Source: Azolla caroliniana (lineage: Eukaryota; Polypodiophyta). From it: a DNA stretch of 64,000 bases. The first letter of the stretch is position 1. Every line of letters starts with the position of its first letter. A model generated the notes under the pieces. The model was not told the origin of the DNA and did no database searches. It worked only from the letters and a program-made list of their open reading frames with translations. Of this stretch, positions 1 to 11,652 are shown in pieces. Both the position numbers and the translations under genes were made by a program. The stretch lies in assembly GCA_043228905.1 (NCBI GenBank), contig JBHGNT010000002.1, positions 12,462,001-12,526,000 on the forward strand. The letters run 5' to 3'.

Positions 1-249
1 TTCTATGAACACTCATAAAAATGTTTGTATAAAATACAATTAGTAATTCTCCTACTTCTAGTGTTCGAAGTTAACATCTTAGTACTGTACTCCATTTTGC
101 ATCTGTACTAATTGTCTACTCACTAAATGTTTTAGTATTCTTACTAACAACTTTGTATTGTGTTATCATGTCCATCACTAGAAATTGTCATGTTAAGGAT
201 TCTTATGTTACAACTTAGTACTGTTTTGAAATGTGAATCTTAAGATTTG
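1..249. other. AT-rich stretch, nothing recognised
   Basis: No open frame, repeat or motif that I can assign. It may be the outer part of the copia LTR that follows, or flanking DNA. Confidence 0.4.
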
Positions 250-825
250 GACCGTAGATAGACAAGAAAGATAGACTGAAAATGTACAAAATAGAAAACA
301 AGAAACAAGATACACAGGATTTACGTGGAAACCCTAAAACAAGGGAAAATCATGGGCAACAGATCTTCACTATGAATAGAGGTACAGATAGAAAAATAGA
401 TTACAAATCTCTACTAAACAAAGAATACCCACTTAGGGTTTGGGCTAGTTCCACTAAACTATGCCTCTCTCGCGCGCGTCTCTTCTTACTCTCTGCTCCA
501 CTAACTTCTACTCTCGACTACAGAAGCTCTATACACATCATTACTAATAAGTTTGCCCAAGCTATTCATATTTATAGGAGGGATATGTTAATATTATTAT
601 AATATATATAATAATAATTAATCGGCCCGACTTGTCGGCATCTGTCCAATGTAGTCTACTATCATAGTTGACTCTCGATCTCCTTCAAACGAGTCGACCA
701 CCCTGTCGGCTCATTGGACAATTCGATCGACCATCTTGCATTCAGCTTGTCGATTCGACTGTTGACTTCTCGCTTGACTTTGATTGTCGACATCTCCCAT
801 AGGAGGGACAAATTACTAGCAAACA
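250..825 (-). repeat. Probable 3' LTR of decayed copia element H
   Basis: On the minus strand a purine-rich tract (GTAGGAGTGAAGGGAA) abuts TGTTTGCTAG at position 825, the expected polypurine tract to LTR junction just downstream of the RNase H fragment. Near 325-350 is a box (ACAGGATTTACGTGGAAA) shared with the LTRs of copia A and other elements in this window, and in those it lies near the end of the LTR. The far boundary is not resolved. A second LTR copy was not found, so the element is incomplete. Confidence 0.5.
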
Positions 826-869
826 TTCCCTTCACTCCTACAGGTAGAGTTGGCTTGTCTTGTCTTCTG

Positions 870-2637
870 TCAATAGACTTTGAGTCTGTCCATAAGTAGT
901 GGTTTCATAAGCATGTAGGATTCAATATCATCAGTATGGAGCTTCGCAAGAGTAAACTCTCCTCCATCCACCTTCTCTGAATATGCTTGGTCCAAGAGTG
1001 ACGCATTCTTGGCTAGATGTATGGCACTCTGACTATCACAACGGAGCATGAATTCTCCTTGCTTCATTCCCAGATCACTGAGAAAACTCCTCATCCATAT
1101 TAGCTCCTTACCAGCCTCTACAACAACCATATATGCTGCCTTTGTGGTCAACAAAGCCACAATATTTTGTAATCTTGATTGCCACGACACCTCCCCCTGC
1201 ATAGGTCATCACATAACCTAATGTGGATTAGCTTGAGTCTACATCCCCCGACATGTCTGAATCCGTAACACCTTCGAGGATAGGTTTACCCTTGAGGTGC
1301 CTTTCAAGTACATGAGTATCCACTTGACCACTCCCAGTGCTCTCGACCCGGATTACTCATATATCGTCTCATGGTTCCGACTGCAAATCTATGTATGGTC
1401 TCGTATAGACCGTAACATACATTAAACTACCGACGACCGTGGGATATGCTACTTTTCTCATCTTGGCCTTGTCCTTCTCCCATTTTGGACATTGCCTAGC
1501 ATTGAACTTGCAATTAATCGGCAACATAGACCTTACTGGTTTTGCTTTTGACATGTTGAATCTTTCCAAGATCTTTGTCACATGCTTCTGTTGTGACAAC
1601 CACAATGTGTTCTTAGTTCTGTCACAAACTATGTGCATCCCCAATATTTTCTTTGTCGGTCCAAGATCTTTTATGGTCGACTTGCCGAGTGCTTTCTTCA
1701 AGTTCGCAATCTTCTTGGTGTCTTGTCCGACCACTAACATGTCGTCAACATATAGCAAGAGAATCAAGAAATCACCTTCATCAAAACTTTTGACAAACAC
1801 ACAATGATCAGCTTGTGTTTTATGGAACGCATGTTCCAACATGAAGGATTTGAACTTGTTGTACCATTGGTGTGGATCTTGTACCATCTGTATGGTGGGT
1901 GCAAAGATCTCATCAAAATCGACCCCTTTCTTCTACTAAAACCCCCCTTTACTATGATTCGGGCCTTGTATCTGGGTGAGCAGCCATTTTCCCCATTTTT
2001 CAGCATGAAAATCCATTCGTTTCTCAGCGCTCTCTTACCTTTTGATAGTTCCACCAACTCGTAAGTGTAGTTCTCATGTAAGGAATCTATCTCATGTTGC
2101 ATTGCACTCTACCATTTCTCCTTGCGCTCTTCTTCCATGGCCTCCTCGTAGCATTCCGGCTCATCTTCATTAGTCAATAAAACATATTGACTGGCATATT
2201 GTGAGGGTTCGGACGTCTTCCACTTCCCATTATTGGCTCCGATTCAGATGTCTCTATCGACTCTTCACTCGGCCCATGTTCATATATGCCGATCGGTTGT
2301 TGAAGGTCGACTGACTCCGACTCGTATGCCTTAATTGACTTCTGAAGGTCAGAGGACTTCGATTCATTTATATTTGTCAGTTGCTCCAAGTTGACCAACT
2401 CGGATTCGGTTGTGTCGACTGGATGTCTCCTAATAGTTGACTGTGTTGAGTCGATCAATCCTGAGTCGATAGTAGTGGGAGTCGATTCAGAAGCCGGTTC
2501 CGACTTCTGCTGTTTCCAATCCTCGATTGTCTTGTCTTCCAAGAACATCATGTCCCGACTTCTCACCACCTTCTTGTTGAGTATGTCCCAAAACCTGTAG
2601 GCGAATTCATCCTCCAAGTACCCCAGGAATATGTTAG
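870..2637 (-). pseudogene. copia H pol remnant (integrase C-terminus, reverse transcriptase, RNase H)
   Basis: Read on the minus strand, the fragment runs from the integrase C-terminal region (FLGYLEDEFAYRFWD, about 2590-2637) through an acidic linker to reverse transcriptase and RNase H. The RT part holds LLYVDDMLVVG (the YVDD catalytic motif) near 1740-1770, followed by KDLGPTKKILGMHI. The RNase H part carries CDSQSAIHLAKNA near 1010-1040. About 100 residues of RT are missing at 1890-1915, where FDEIFAPT is joined directly to the DPHQWYNKF region. Several frameshifts and stops break the frame. The closest relative in the window is copia A. It is a dead retrotransposon fragment. Confidence 0.85.
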
Positions 2638-2900
2638 GAGTCTGGTTTCATACTGAGGTTGGCGAGCATATTGAGATTCAGAGTTATCTCTAATTCTAGA
2701 ATCGTGCTAGAACTGTCGAGATCCTTTCGACTTTCGGTTATCATTGAATCGTTGATTTGATGGTCGGTTGTCTTCATTACTTCTACGATTATTGGACCTT
2801 CTATTATCTTGATATCAACCACCCCTATAAGGTCGTTGATTATTACTATCTTGTCGGGGCGAGTAATCCCATTCATAATTGTTCTGACTATCGCACTGAT
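2638..2900 (-). pseudogene. gypsy G gag scrap fused to copia H
   Basis: The minus-strand translation is Asn/Arg/Gln-rich (for example NNRRSNEDNRPSNQRF) and aligns with the segment after the gag core of gypsy G1 near 10020-10250, including the shared NEDNRP block. It abuts copia H integrase with no intact boundary, so this is a rearranged junction and not a clean insertion. Confidence 0.6.
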
Positions 2901-3439
2901 TTGCCATTCTTCCTGAGCTAACTATAAAGCTCATTGTCGTTTCGCCTAGGTGGGTGGGGCGGGGAGGGGAAGGGTTTGGCAGGGTGCGGGGTTGTTGGGG
3001 TGGGGGGGTGAAGCCTAGAATGGCTTCACCCCCCTCCCAAGGGGGTTATGTGTGAGGGAAAGAGAGAAGTAAGGATCAAGTATTAATAGAGGAAGGAACT
3101 TGAAGGGATATAAAGTTAGAGGCATTTTTCAAAAATAGAAAAACCAAGAAAAAAGAAAAAGAAAAAGAACGTAGAAAAAGCAAGGTACAGGAAAAAGCTC
3201 ATAACTTCTTCATCTCATATCAAATTCCAAAAGAAAAGATTTGTAAGAAAGCTCACAAAGAGAGCTTTATTGTATGAAAAAGCAGAAATAATGATATGAA
3301 AAACACGTCACATAAGGTAATTCCAACAGTTCAGAGTTTGCTGAACAAATCCAGCAAGAAGCCAAAGGGGGAGTTCATAGTACTTCCCGATTTAACTACT
3401 GACCATTGTTTAGACGAGGAAAAGTTCGATTAGGAATAC
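2901..3439. other. Non-coding, G-rich then A-rich DNA
   Basis: Contains a strongly G-skewed tract (about 2950-3050) with runs of four to seven G, then an A-rich stretch (3120-3300). No gene seen. The right end probably merges with the 5' part of gypsy G1. Confidence 0.4.
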
Positions 3440-3761
3440 TTAGTCGAAGTTTGGGAGGAGGATACAATGATGTATCCATATCCTAATTATAATGATGAAG
3501 CCGACGGGGAGGCACATATATGCGCTTTTCCAACGACATGGTAGGCAAACCATGTATGCCAACGATTGTCGGAAGCAGATGCCGACAAATCTAAGATAGC
3601 AGAATTCGGATTATCGCTCGATGGGCAGTTGGTGAATTGGTACTCATAGCATGAGGCGGGTGAGTTTGATTCTTTTAAACAATTAACTACCAAATTTATC
3701 AAGCTATTTCATTGACAAGTTATGAAGAGGGACTAAATGACTCAATTCTATGTGTCGTATC
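3440..3761 (+). pseudogene. gypsy G1 gag, first part
   Basis: Translation with several stops gives EEDTMMYPYPNYNDEADGEA followed by a W.ANH motif. This matches gypsy G2 at 30090-30200 (EEDTMLYPYPKCNDKVDAKA). The frame is cut at 3761 by copia A and resumes at 9402. The last five bases, GTATC (3757-3761), are the target duplication of that insertion. Confidence 0.75.
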
Positions 3762-4035
3762 TGACGGGAACTCAACGCTCCTTATGTCCAACGCTCGGCC
3801 ACAACCGAGATTCTTTTCATACACAGAAAACAGGAAACGGAAACCACGCGACAAAGGAGAAGAAAAGGTACACAGGATGTTTACGTGGAAAACCCAAACT
3901 GAGGGAAAAACCACGGCAGCCCACAGGCTGCAAACTATCACTATGTTGGAATGTACAAAATAGTGAGTTCACGGAGGTAACGACCTCGTGCTCACGATCT
4001 TCGCCACAGGCGGCGGTAACAACAGAGGCATCGAC

Positions 4036-4074
<39 letters not shown>

Positions 4075-4503
4075 CACTGTTACGTGCTCTCTCTTCTTCT
4101 TGCACCAACAAGAAAATGACAACAATAACCACATAAAAGTTTGCCCTAAGTCATATTTATACTAATATGACTTTTCGGCTATTTACAAATATAGCTTCGA
4201 TGGACTCTCTGAAACATATTTACGAATATGTCTCTTCATCCGGTTCTCACCGGGTCTGCGTCATCCGGCTCTACGTAGCCGGGTACTCCTCATCCGGTTC
4301 TCACCGGGTTTGCGCCATCCGGCTCTCCGTAGCCGGGTACTCCTCATCCGGTCTTCACCGGGTCTGCACCATCCGGCTCTCCATAGCCGGGTACTCCTCA
4401 TCCGGTCTTCATCGGGTCTGCACCATCTGGCTCTCCGTAGCCGGGTACTCCTCATCCGGTCTTCACCGGGTCTGCACCATCCGGAGGGACCTGTCTCCCA
4501 ACA
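3762..4503 (-). repeat. 3' LTR of copia A
   Basis: 742 bp, starting TGTTGGGAGACAGG on the minus strand directly after the purine tract GAAGGGGGAGCT and ending CCCGTCA. It holds about four 54-bp tandem units (about 4232-4494; core CCGGGTACTCCTCATCCGGT) and a CT tract (4040-4071). It is shorter than the other LTR mainly because it has two fewer units. Confidence 0.93.
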
Positions 4504-4513
4504 AGCTCCCCCT

Positions 4514-6174
4514 TCACTCCGGCATGGGGTGTCTTACTACTTCGATCCTCTTCCGGCATGTGTCTAGCTTGTCGGGTGTCAGCACTTTGGTCAGCATATC
4601 TGACCCGTTCTCGGTCATGTGGATCTTCATCAGTGCGAACTCCTGGTCGTGTGATATCTTCGCTGGATATGCTTCGTCCGGGAATGGTAGGCCGCATTCT
4701 TTGCAAGGTGGATGGCACTTTGACTGTCGCAATAGAGTTGGTATTCCTCTTGCCGGATACCGAGCTCTCCGATGAAGTCCTTCATCCATAATATTTCCTT
4801 GTCGGCTTCCACAGCCGCCATGTACTCCGCCTCTATGGTTGACAACACAACCGTCTTCTGTAGCCTCGACTGCCACGAAACAGCTCCCCCTGCATATGTC
4901 ATTACATACCCGGATGTAGACCGCCTGGTATCCACATCAGCCGACATGTCTGAATCGGTGAAACCGTCTAGTTGAGGTTTTCCGGAGCCGAATTGGAGAC
5001 ACATATTTGAAGTGCCCTTCAAATACCGGAGTATCCATTTGACAGCGTTCCACTGCTCCTTGCCGAGATTGCTCATAAACCGGCTCACCACTCCGACTGC
5101 GTATCCTATATCTGGTCGGCTACACACCATTGCGTACATCAAGCTCCCGACGGTAGAGGCATATGGAATCTTCATCATATCCGCCTTCTCTGCTTTCGTC
5201 TTTGGGCTTTGCTTATCGGATAGCCTACAGTTTTCCGGAAGTGTCGATCCGACCGGTTTCACTTCTGACATGTTGAACCAGTGAAGCACCTTTGTCACGT
5301 ACTTCTCCTGTGACAGCCATAATTGCTTCTTTGACCGGTCCCGAATGATGTGCATCCCTAACATTTGTCTTGCCAGACCCAAGTCTTTCATTGAGAAGGT
5401 CCGGTTGAGAGCCTTCTTCAGCATCCATATTTTGACTTGGTCACGTCCGACGATCAACATGTCATCCACGTACAGGAGGAGTATCAAGAAGTCGCCTCCT
5501 TCGAACTTCTTCACAAACACGTAGTGATCGGCCTGCGTCTTGTGGTACCCTTGATCAGTCATGAAGGAATCGAACTTCCAGTACCATTGTCGGGGAGCCT
5601 GCTTTTGTCCGTACAGGCTCTTCTTCAGCCGGCATACCAGGTGCTCCTTCCCTTTCTCCACAAATCCTTCCGGTTTCTGCATGTAGATCTCCTCTTCGAG
5701 GTCGCCGTGAAGGAATGCCGTCTTCACGTCCAGCTGCTCTACCTCAAGGTCCATGCTTGCTGCTATACTCAACACCGTCCGGATGGAGGTCATCTTTACT
5801 ACCGGGGCAAATATCTCGTCGAAGTCCACACCCTTCTTCTACTGGAACCCCTTCACCACGATCCTGGCTTTGTATCTCGGCGGGTTGCTGGCATCTCCCG
5901 GTTTCAACTTGTACACCCACTTGTTACGGAGTGCCCGCTTTCCTTTCGGCAACTCCACCAATTCGTACGTATGGTTCTCATGCAGGGAATCCATCTCGTC
6001 CTGCATGGCACTTAACCATTTTCCGTTGTGGGTGTCATCCTTCGCTTCTTCGAAGCTTTTCGGCTCCCCCTCATCGGTCAGCAGCACATGCTCTGAATCC
6101 GGAAATCTCCGGGGGGCCCTTCTCTCTCTGAGAGGATATCTCCGTCTTTGGGCTTCGGTAGCCGGCTCCTCCAT
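4514..6174 (-). pseudogene. copia A reverse transcriptase and RNase H
   Basis: The RT opens with HNGKWLSAMQDEMDSL and WVYKLKPG near 5900-6060. It passes a single TAG at about 5836 and continues as FDEIFAPVVKMTSIRTVLS. Catalytic LLYVDDMLIVG is at about 5450-5485. RNase H carries AVSWQSRLQKTVVLSTIEAEYM and CDSQSAIHLAKNA near 4720-4745. A frameshift near 4670 separates the last segment (NGSDMLTKVLTPDKLDTCR, typical of copia C-termini), which ends at 4514 beside the polypurine tract. Copies cDNA from element RNA and removes the RNA strand. Two lesions make this copy non-functional as it stands. Confidence 0.92.
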
Positions 6175-6230
6175 TTTCTCTTCATCCGAATCCGATTCGG
6201 GGTCTAGGCCGGTTCCGGTCTCAGCTTCCT

Positions 6231-7355
6231 CTATTCTTCTTCTGCCGGTTCGGTATCCTCACCGTAACCAGCTGGTTCCTCGAGTGCTAACCGGTCTCTT
6301 GCTGGTTGGGTCTGGTCATCGTAGAGTCTATCCTTACCGGTTGACTCGGAGTTCATTATCTTCTTCTCCGACTCCCAGTTGGCGAGCATCTTGTCCTCCA
6401 TGAAGATAATATCTCGACTACGGAATACCTTCTTGTCGACCGGGTCCCACACTCGGTAGCCAAACTCATCGTCACCGTAACCGAGGAATATGCATGGCCG
6501 GGTCTTTGGATCTAGCTTTCCTCTCCGGTCCTTTGCATGCACGTACGCGAGAGACCCGAACACCTTTAGATGCCGGTAGGACACTTCCTTACCGGTCCAT
6601 ACTCTCTGTGGCGTGTCTCCGTCCAAGGGTACTGAGGGTGATCTGTTTATCACGTATGTCGCCGTTGACAATGCCTCAACCCAAAACTTCTTGGGTAGTT
6701 TTGCATGCGCTAGCATACTCCGGACCCTCTCCATTATGGTCCGGTTCATCCTCTCGGCAAGTCCGTTTAGTTCCGGCGTCTTCGGCACGGTAAATTTGAG
6801 CCGGATTCCCTTCGAGCGGTAGTACTCCTCGAACTGCCCCCGGTATTCTCCTCCGTTGTCTGCTCGAACCGCCTTCAGCTTCCGGCCGGTTTCTCTTTCC
6901 ACTCTCGCGTGGAGCTCTTTGAAGACGGATAGCACCTGATCCTTCGTCTTCAACGGTGTGGCCCACAGCTTCCGGTTGTGGTCATCTATAAACGTCACGA
7001 AGTACTGCGCTCCGGCATGTGACTTCGTGTCTACTTGACACACATCCGTATGCACCAACTCCAGTGGTGCATTACGTCTCATCGGTGGCCTTGGTCGGAA
7101 GGAGGTCTGGTTTTGTTTACCGGCCAGACAATCAGTGCACTTCTCCAAGTGCACGTTCTTCACTGGAATGAGGTTGTCGTCTGCAAGCCTCTTCATCCCC
7201 TTCTTACTCATGTGACACAGCCTTTTGTGCCACAGCTCACCGACAGTGTCGAATGCCACGTTCACTTCCTCCGGACATAACCGGGCATTCATCAGGTACA
7301 GTGTGTTGACCTTCCGGGCCCGAGCCACAATCAGGCTCGCTTTGCTGAACTTCAT
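6231..7355 (-). pseudogene. copia A integrase region
   Basis: A 374-residue open segment of the polyprotein. It starts inside the GAG-pre-integrase zinc-binding region (LWHKRLCHMSKKGM then CTDCLAGKQ, an HHCC finger). The DDE integrase core follows: HTDVCQVD (first Asp), AVRADNGGEY (second Asp) and NGLAERMNRTIMERVRSML (Glu). The C-terminal part has KVFGSLAYVHAKD and CIFLGYGDDEFGYRVWD. Catalyses insertion of the cDNA and produces the 5-bp duplication seen at the ends. A frameshift at the downstream end detaches it from RT. Confidence 0.93.
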
Positions 7356-7439
7356 GACACCGTTCCGGATGCTACCCGTGTAGCCTTCATCATCTAGTTG
7401 ACCGGCTGATATCAGGTTCAGACGAACCTCCGGAACGTG

Positions 7440-7790
7440 TCAGACATCCCTCAGTAGCAACTTGCATCTGGTTGGTGTTGACAACCACACGTCTCCTATG
7501 CCAACAATTCGGCATGTACCTTCATTCCCCATCCGGACACAGCCGTGGTCACCGGTTGAGTAGGATGAGAAGCATTTCCGGTCCGGGGTAAGGTGGAACG
7601 ATGCTCCGGAGTCTACCACCTAGGTCATCTCGTCGCCGGCAAGGTTTATCTCACTCTCCTCGGTGATGAGCATCAACTCTTCTTCACTTGCCGCGATTGC
7701 CGTCATTCCCTTCCGGTCTAGCCCCCTCCGGTCTTTACCGTTCCGGTCCGGGGTCCGCTTCGAATCGGTACCGTCGGTCTCCTTATCTTT
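7440..7790 (-). pseudogene. copia A protease segment
   Basis: Between the gag and integrase open segments the minus strand reads VVDSGASFHLTPDRKCF at about 7570-7620, the aspartic protease active-site motif (DSGA), but in-frame stops occur near 7620 and 7440. The protease processes Gag-Pol. Here it is broken. Confidence 0.8.
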
Positions 7791-8537
7791 TCAGAAATGC
7801 CGACAATTCTTTTGGAAGTGTCTCGGCTTGCCGCAATAGAAGCAAGTGGGCCTCCCCCTTGACTTTGACCGTGTCCCCGACTTCTCCCGGTTCTGGGGAC
7901 TACGGTTTCTATGTCTTCCGCGTTCCGATTTGGTAAGGAGCGCTTTGGAGTCGGAGCTCGTATCTTTATCTTTCCGACGCGCCTCCTCATCTAGCAAGCT
8001 CGACTTTACTCTTGCTAGGGATAACCGTTTACCTTCCAGCCCGGCGTTGCCCAAAGTGACAACTAACATCTCCCAGCTATCCGGGAGGGAGCCGAGCAGG
8101 AGTAGTGCTAGTACCTCGTCGGCGAGAGGTACTTCCAATGATGTTGCTTGGTGTATCAGCGCCTGGAAGGCATTCATGTGCTCCGCCATGTTGGAGCCAT
8201 CTTGGTACCGGAGTCTTACTAGCTTCCGGAATACCGAAACCTGGTTAACAACATTTTTGTTTTGAAACATTATGCCAATCTTCTCCCAGAGCTCATGAGC
8301 CTTGCTCTCTTCATTGAAGTTGTTGTACAAGCTCATGTCGATGAAGCACCGTATGTACGCCGTTGTCTTCATGTGCATCACCTCCCATATCGCGGCGTCG
8401 ATTTTGTCCGGTCTCTTTTCCCCGAACTGAACCGACAGCCAGAGGTCTTTAACCACGAGCATATCCCTCATCTTTGACTTCCACACTGAATAGTTGGAGC
8501 CGGTGAGCTTGAACATGCCGCCGAACGATTCGTCCAT
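7791..8537 (-). CDS. copia A Gag with CCHC zinc knuckle
   Basis: 248 residues beginning MDESFGGMFKLTGSNYSVWK about 30 bp past the primer site, so this start is natural. It has the UBN2-type gag core seen in copia (LWEKIGIMFQNKN, LRYQDGSNMAEH). It ends in an Arg/Ser-rich basic tail and one zinc knuckle, CFYCGKPRHFQKNC (CX2CX4HX4C). Packages element RNA into virus-like particles in the cytoplasm. It ends at a stop just past the knuckle. The frame would otherwise run into protease. Confidence 0.92.
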   Translation of the reverse strand: MDESFGGMFKLTGSNYSVWKSKMRDMLVVKDLWLSVQFGEKRPDKIDAAIWEVMHMKTTAYIRCFIDMSLYNNFNEESKAHELWEKIGIMFQNKNVVNQVSVFRKLVRLRYQDGSNMAEHMNAFQALIHQATSLEVPLADEVLALLLLGSLPDSWEMLVVTLGNAGLEGKRLSLARVKSSLLDEEARRKDKDTSSDSKALLTKSERGRHRNRSPQNREKSGTRSKSRGRPTCFYCGKPRHFQKNCRHF

Positions 8538-8552
8538 TTTCTGTGTCGTTTC

Positions 8553-8564
8553 GCTCTGATACCA
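8553..8564 (-). other. copia A primer binding site
   Basis: TGGTATCAGAGC on the minus strand, two bases inside the 5' LTR. It is complementary to the 3' end of plant initiator Met tRNA and starts minus-strand cDNA synthesis. Confidence 0.93.
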
Positions 8565-8566
8565 CT

Positions 8567-9401
8567 TGATGGGAACTCAACGCTCCTTATGTCCAACGCT
8601 CGGCCACAACCGAGAATCTTTTCATACACAGAAAACAGGAAACGGAAACCACGCGACAAAGGAGAAGAAAAGGTACACAGGATGTTTACGTGGAAAACCC
8701 AAATTGAGGGAAAAACCACGGCAGCCCACAGGCTGCAAACTATCACTATGTTGGAATGTACAAAATAGTGAGTTCACGGAGGCAACGACCTCGTGCTCAC
8801 GATCTTCGCCACAGGCGGCGGTTACAACAGAGGCAGCAACCTCTTTCTCTCTCTCTCTCTCTGTACACTGTTACGTGCTCTCTCTTCTTCTTGCACCAAC
8901 AAGAAAATGACAACAATAACCACATAAAAGTTTGCCCTAAGTCATATTTATACTAATATGACTTTTCGGCTATTTACAAATATAGCCTCGATGGACTCTC
9001 TGAAACATATTTATGAATATGTCTCTTCATGCGGTTCTCACCGGGTCTACGTCATCCGGCTCTCCGTAGCCGGGTACTCCTCATCCGGTTCTCACCGGGT
9101 CTGCGCCATCCGGCTCTCCGTAGCTGGGTACTCCTCATCCGGTCTTCACCGGGTCTGCACCATCCGGCTCTCCGTAGCCGGGTACTCCTCATCCGGTTCT
9201 CACGGGGTCTGCGCCGTCCGGCTCTCCATAGCCGGGTACTCCTCATCCGGTCTTCACCGGGTCTACACCATCCGGCTCTCCGTAGCCGGGTACTCCTCAT
9301 CCGGTCTTCACCGGTCTGCACCCTCTGGCTCTCCGTAGCCGGGTACTCCTCATCCGGTCTTCACCGGGTCTGCACCATCCGGAGGGACCTGTCTCCCAAC
9401 A
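8567..9401 (-). repeat. 5' LTR of copia A
   Basis: 835 bp, nearly identical to the 3' LTR outside its repeats. It carries about six full 54-bp U3 units (about 9030-9388) against four in the other LTR, and a shorter CT tract. The transcribed part contains the box ACGTGGAAAACCC that recurs in other LTRs of this window. Confidence 0.93.
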
Positions 9402-10440
9402 GTATCAAGAAGCCCATGAAGCTGTGCCACAATTTATTATTAGGTTTCCAAACCTTCAATGATACTTAGCACAACCTCTCCCAGAAGATGACTTGAGAGA
9501 GCCTTTCTTTTCCACACTACGAAAGCCGCTTCGAACAACGTTAGCCATGTTCGATTTCAAGGATCAATCATTGGAACATGTGATTGAAAAAGCACTTGTC
9601 ATGGACAAGACATAGACCAATAATAGTCTGTCCATGGCGTCATTACAACGGTCTTTACCAACGTTTGAATAGTTGAGGTTCCAACAAGCAATCCAATGCA
9701 CGTCATGTCTCAATTTGAGGCATTCTACATCGAATGCACTTTACGCACTCATTGTTCGATCTACCATTCCAAGGCGCATACGATTGACCATTGCGAGTAC
9801 AATCTGTTCAATAAAGTTGGGGCACCAATCACACATATACAACCGCAAGATGATCCCCAAGAGGATCGGAATTAGTCAGTACACAGGTTTCGGGAAGAAG
9901 ATCAGCCAAGGTATGATGATCACTACTAGTCGGATCGCAATCGATGAGTCGATTATCGCCGCAATGATGAGTATCGAGGAGAGGAGGATCAACATGATGA
10001 GTATCGAAGGGTAGTTGGTATAGTGATGACTGGGAATATTTACCCTGCCAAGTTAGAAATAATCAATAGCCTTATAGAGCTAATAAATATCATGATGAGA
10101 GAAGGCCTTATGACCAAAGAAGAAATGAGGACAATCGGCCACATAATTTTCGCTTTCAAAACGACAAAAGAAGACCTAAGGCATCTTGACAATTTCAGTA
10201 TAATTCTAGAACCAAAGATGAAATAGAGCCACAAGATGTTTGGCAATCACAATACGAAAATGGCAAATCCAGTGGGCTGACAGTGCCAAATTTCTCTATT
10301 TGTAGAAAGGATTGTCATTAAGCAAATCAATGCCCAACTAAAGATAAAGGAAAGGCACCGGTAGTAAACATGGTTACTACCGAGGTTCATCAAGTCACAA
10401 GTCACAACAAAACGAAACAATCAAAGTGGGATATAGAGTA
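9402..10440 (+). pseudogene. gypsy G1 gag, second part
   Basis: Resumes the gag interrupted at 3761: YQEAHEAVPQFIIRFPNLQ parallels KEAHETAPQFIIRLQNL in gypsy G2 at 30370-30420. Next comes an Asn/Arg-rich tail and a zinc-knuckle remnant (CRKDCH.ANQCPTKDKGK, about 10310-10350). Stops and frameshifts throughout. Confidence 0.75.
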
Positions 10441-11630
10441 GGCAGTTAGGAAAGCAACAAAGGAATGGGTCGGGGAGGCGAACAACAACAATGTTGCCAG
10501 GATGCTGCAAGAGAAAACTGCCCCGGATGTCACGACAAACAGGTCAGGAAGTCGACAAGAGGAAGCACCAACTGTTAACCTGACGAGGATGAAACATTGA
10601 GAATCTTGGCCAACTGCCAGATATCATTAGCATTGACCGACTTACTAAAATTAGTTCCTCGGTTCACAGAAAAGGTGGCTGAACCATTATCGCAAGAAAA
10701 GAGTTGGAAAATGTATTGGTAAATTTTACTACAATCAAAGGACCGACAATAATGGATGAACAAAACCCGACAATGAAGGTCATCATTCGTGGTCAAGAAG
10801 TTTCGGGGAGCATAGTGGATGGAGGATCAAGAGTGAATGTGATCAACAAGACCACCTGTGATCACCTAGGTATTACTACTTGGGAAGCATGTCCATTCTG
10901 GCTACGAATGGTAGATACCAATACTATTTGACTGATCAATAGGGCTCATCTGACAACTTGATATTGTTATTGGTGGTCATACATGTCACATATTGGCCAT
11001 CATTCTTCATTTGGAGGCACAAGGAGCTTACCCTCTACTATTGGGCCGACCATGGCTTCAAACTGCCAATGGTAAATAGATTTGGTAGAAGAATATTCTA
11101 ACATTCCGGAAGGGCAAAGCAAAGGTTCAAGTTTCGACTTAGGAAAAAGTCACCACAACACGGTAATGTGTGCCTTTGTATGCTGAGGCTGTTAGTATGA
11201 TGGAGGGACTAGACGAGGGAGAAGAACATTAGTATTTTGAAGACAATTCCACGATTATTGCATTATTCAAAATTGACACCGTCAAAGTATTCATGCCATA
11301 TCTCGCAGAGGTCAAGAATGAGGATGATGTGCAAATCGATGATAAAATTCTCAGGGAGTTACAACAGCAACAAAAAGCAATGGAGAAAGGAATGCAAGTA
11401 TCAGAGTGTGTACAAGCTTCGACACTAGAGGAATTAAATCTCACCAACAATGAGAAAGAGCCGAAAATAGTGCTCATAGCGAAAGAGATGTAGTCGCCCG
11501 ACAAGACAAGATTGGTCGACTACTGCGACAATATAGAGATGTGTTTGCATGGTCGTTCAAAGATATGAAGGGCCTAGATCCGGCATTCTGCCAACATTGG
11601 ATTAATCTGCACAAGGACGTAAAGCCGGTT
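10441..11630 (+). pseudogene. gypsy G1 protease and start of reverse transcriptase
   Basis: At 10755-10930 the frame reads MKVIIRGQEVSGSIVDGGSR then VNVINKTTCDHLG, the retropepsin fold with the active-site DSGA/DTGA motif changed to DGGS. Further on, an acidic linker (LRELQQQQKAMEKGMQ) leads to the RT entry motif (HWINLHKDVKPV). The frame stops abruptly at about 11630, where a different sequence begins. Most of RT is absent. Confidence 0.7.
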
Positions 11631-11652
11631 TAGGGTTTAGGGTTTAGGGTTC
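11629..11652 (+). repeat. Short interstitial telomere-type repeat
   Basis: Just over three copies of TTTAGGG, the Arabidopsis-type plant telomere unit, exactly at the junction between gypsy G1 and the truncated element F. Too short to be a chromosome end. Confidence 0.85.

Larger units (their letters stand above)
3762..9401 (-). mobile_element. Complete Ty1/copia retrotransposon A
   Basis: Two LTRs (3762-4503 and 8567-9401), both TG...CA on the minus strand, flank a full gag-protease-integrase-RT-RNase H order. The element lies between exact GTATC duplications (3757-3761 and 9402-9406). The primer site is complementary to initiator Met tRNA and a polypurine tract precedes the 3' LTR. It interrupts the gag of gypsy G1, whose reading resumes on the far side. 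A few stops and frameshifts break pol, so this copy is probably inactive but young. Domain order IN before RT fixes it as copia. Confidence 0.95.

Noticed and set aside
4167-4775. Long repetitive ORFs (Ser/Gly or Arg-rich) on both strands, also at 9029-9469
   Set aside because: They translate the 54-bp LTR minisatellite, whose unit is a multiple of three, so all frames stay open. No independent gene.
11629-11652. Chromosome end
   Set aside because: Only about three units and gypsy or LTR sequence on both sides.
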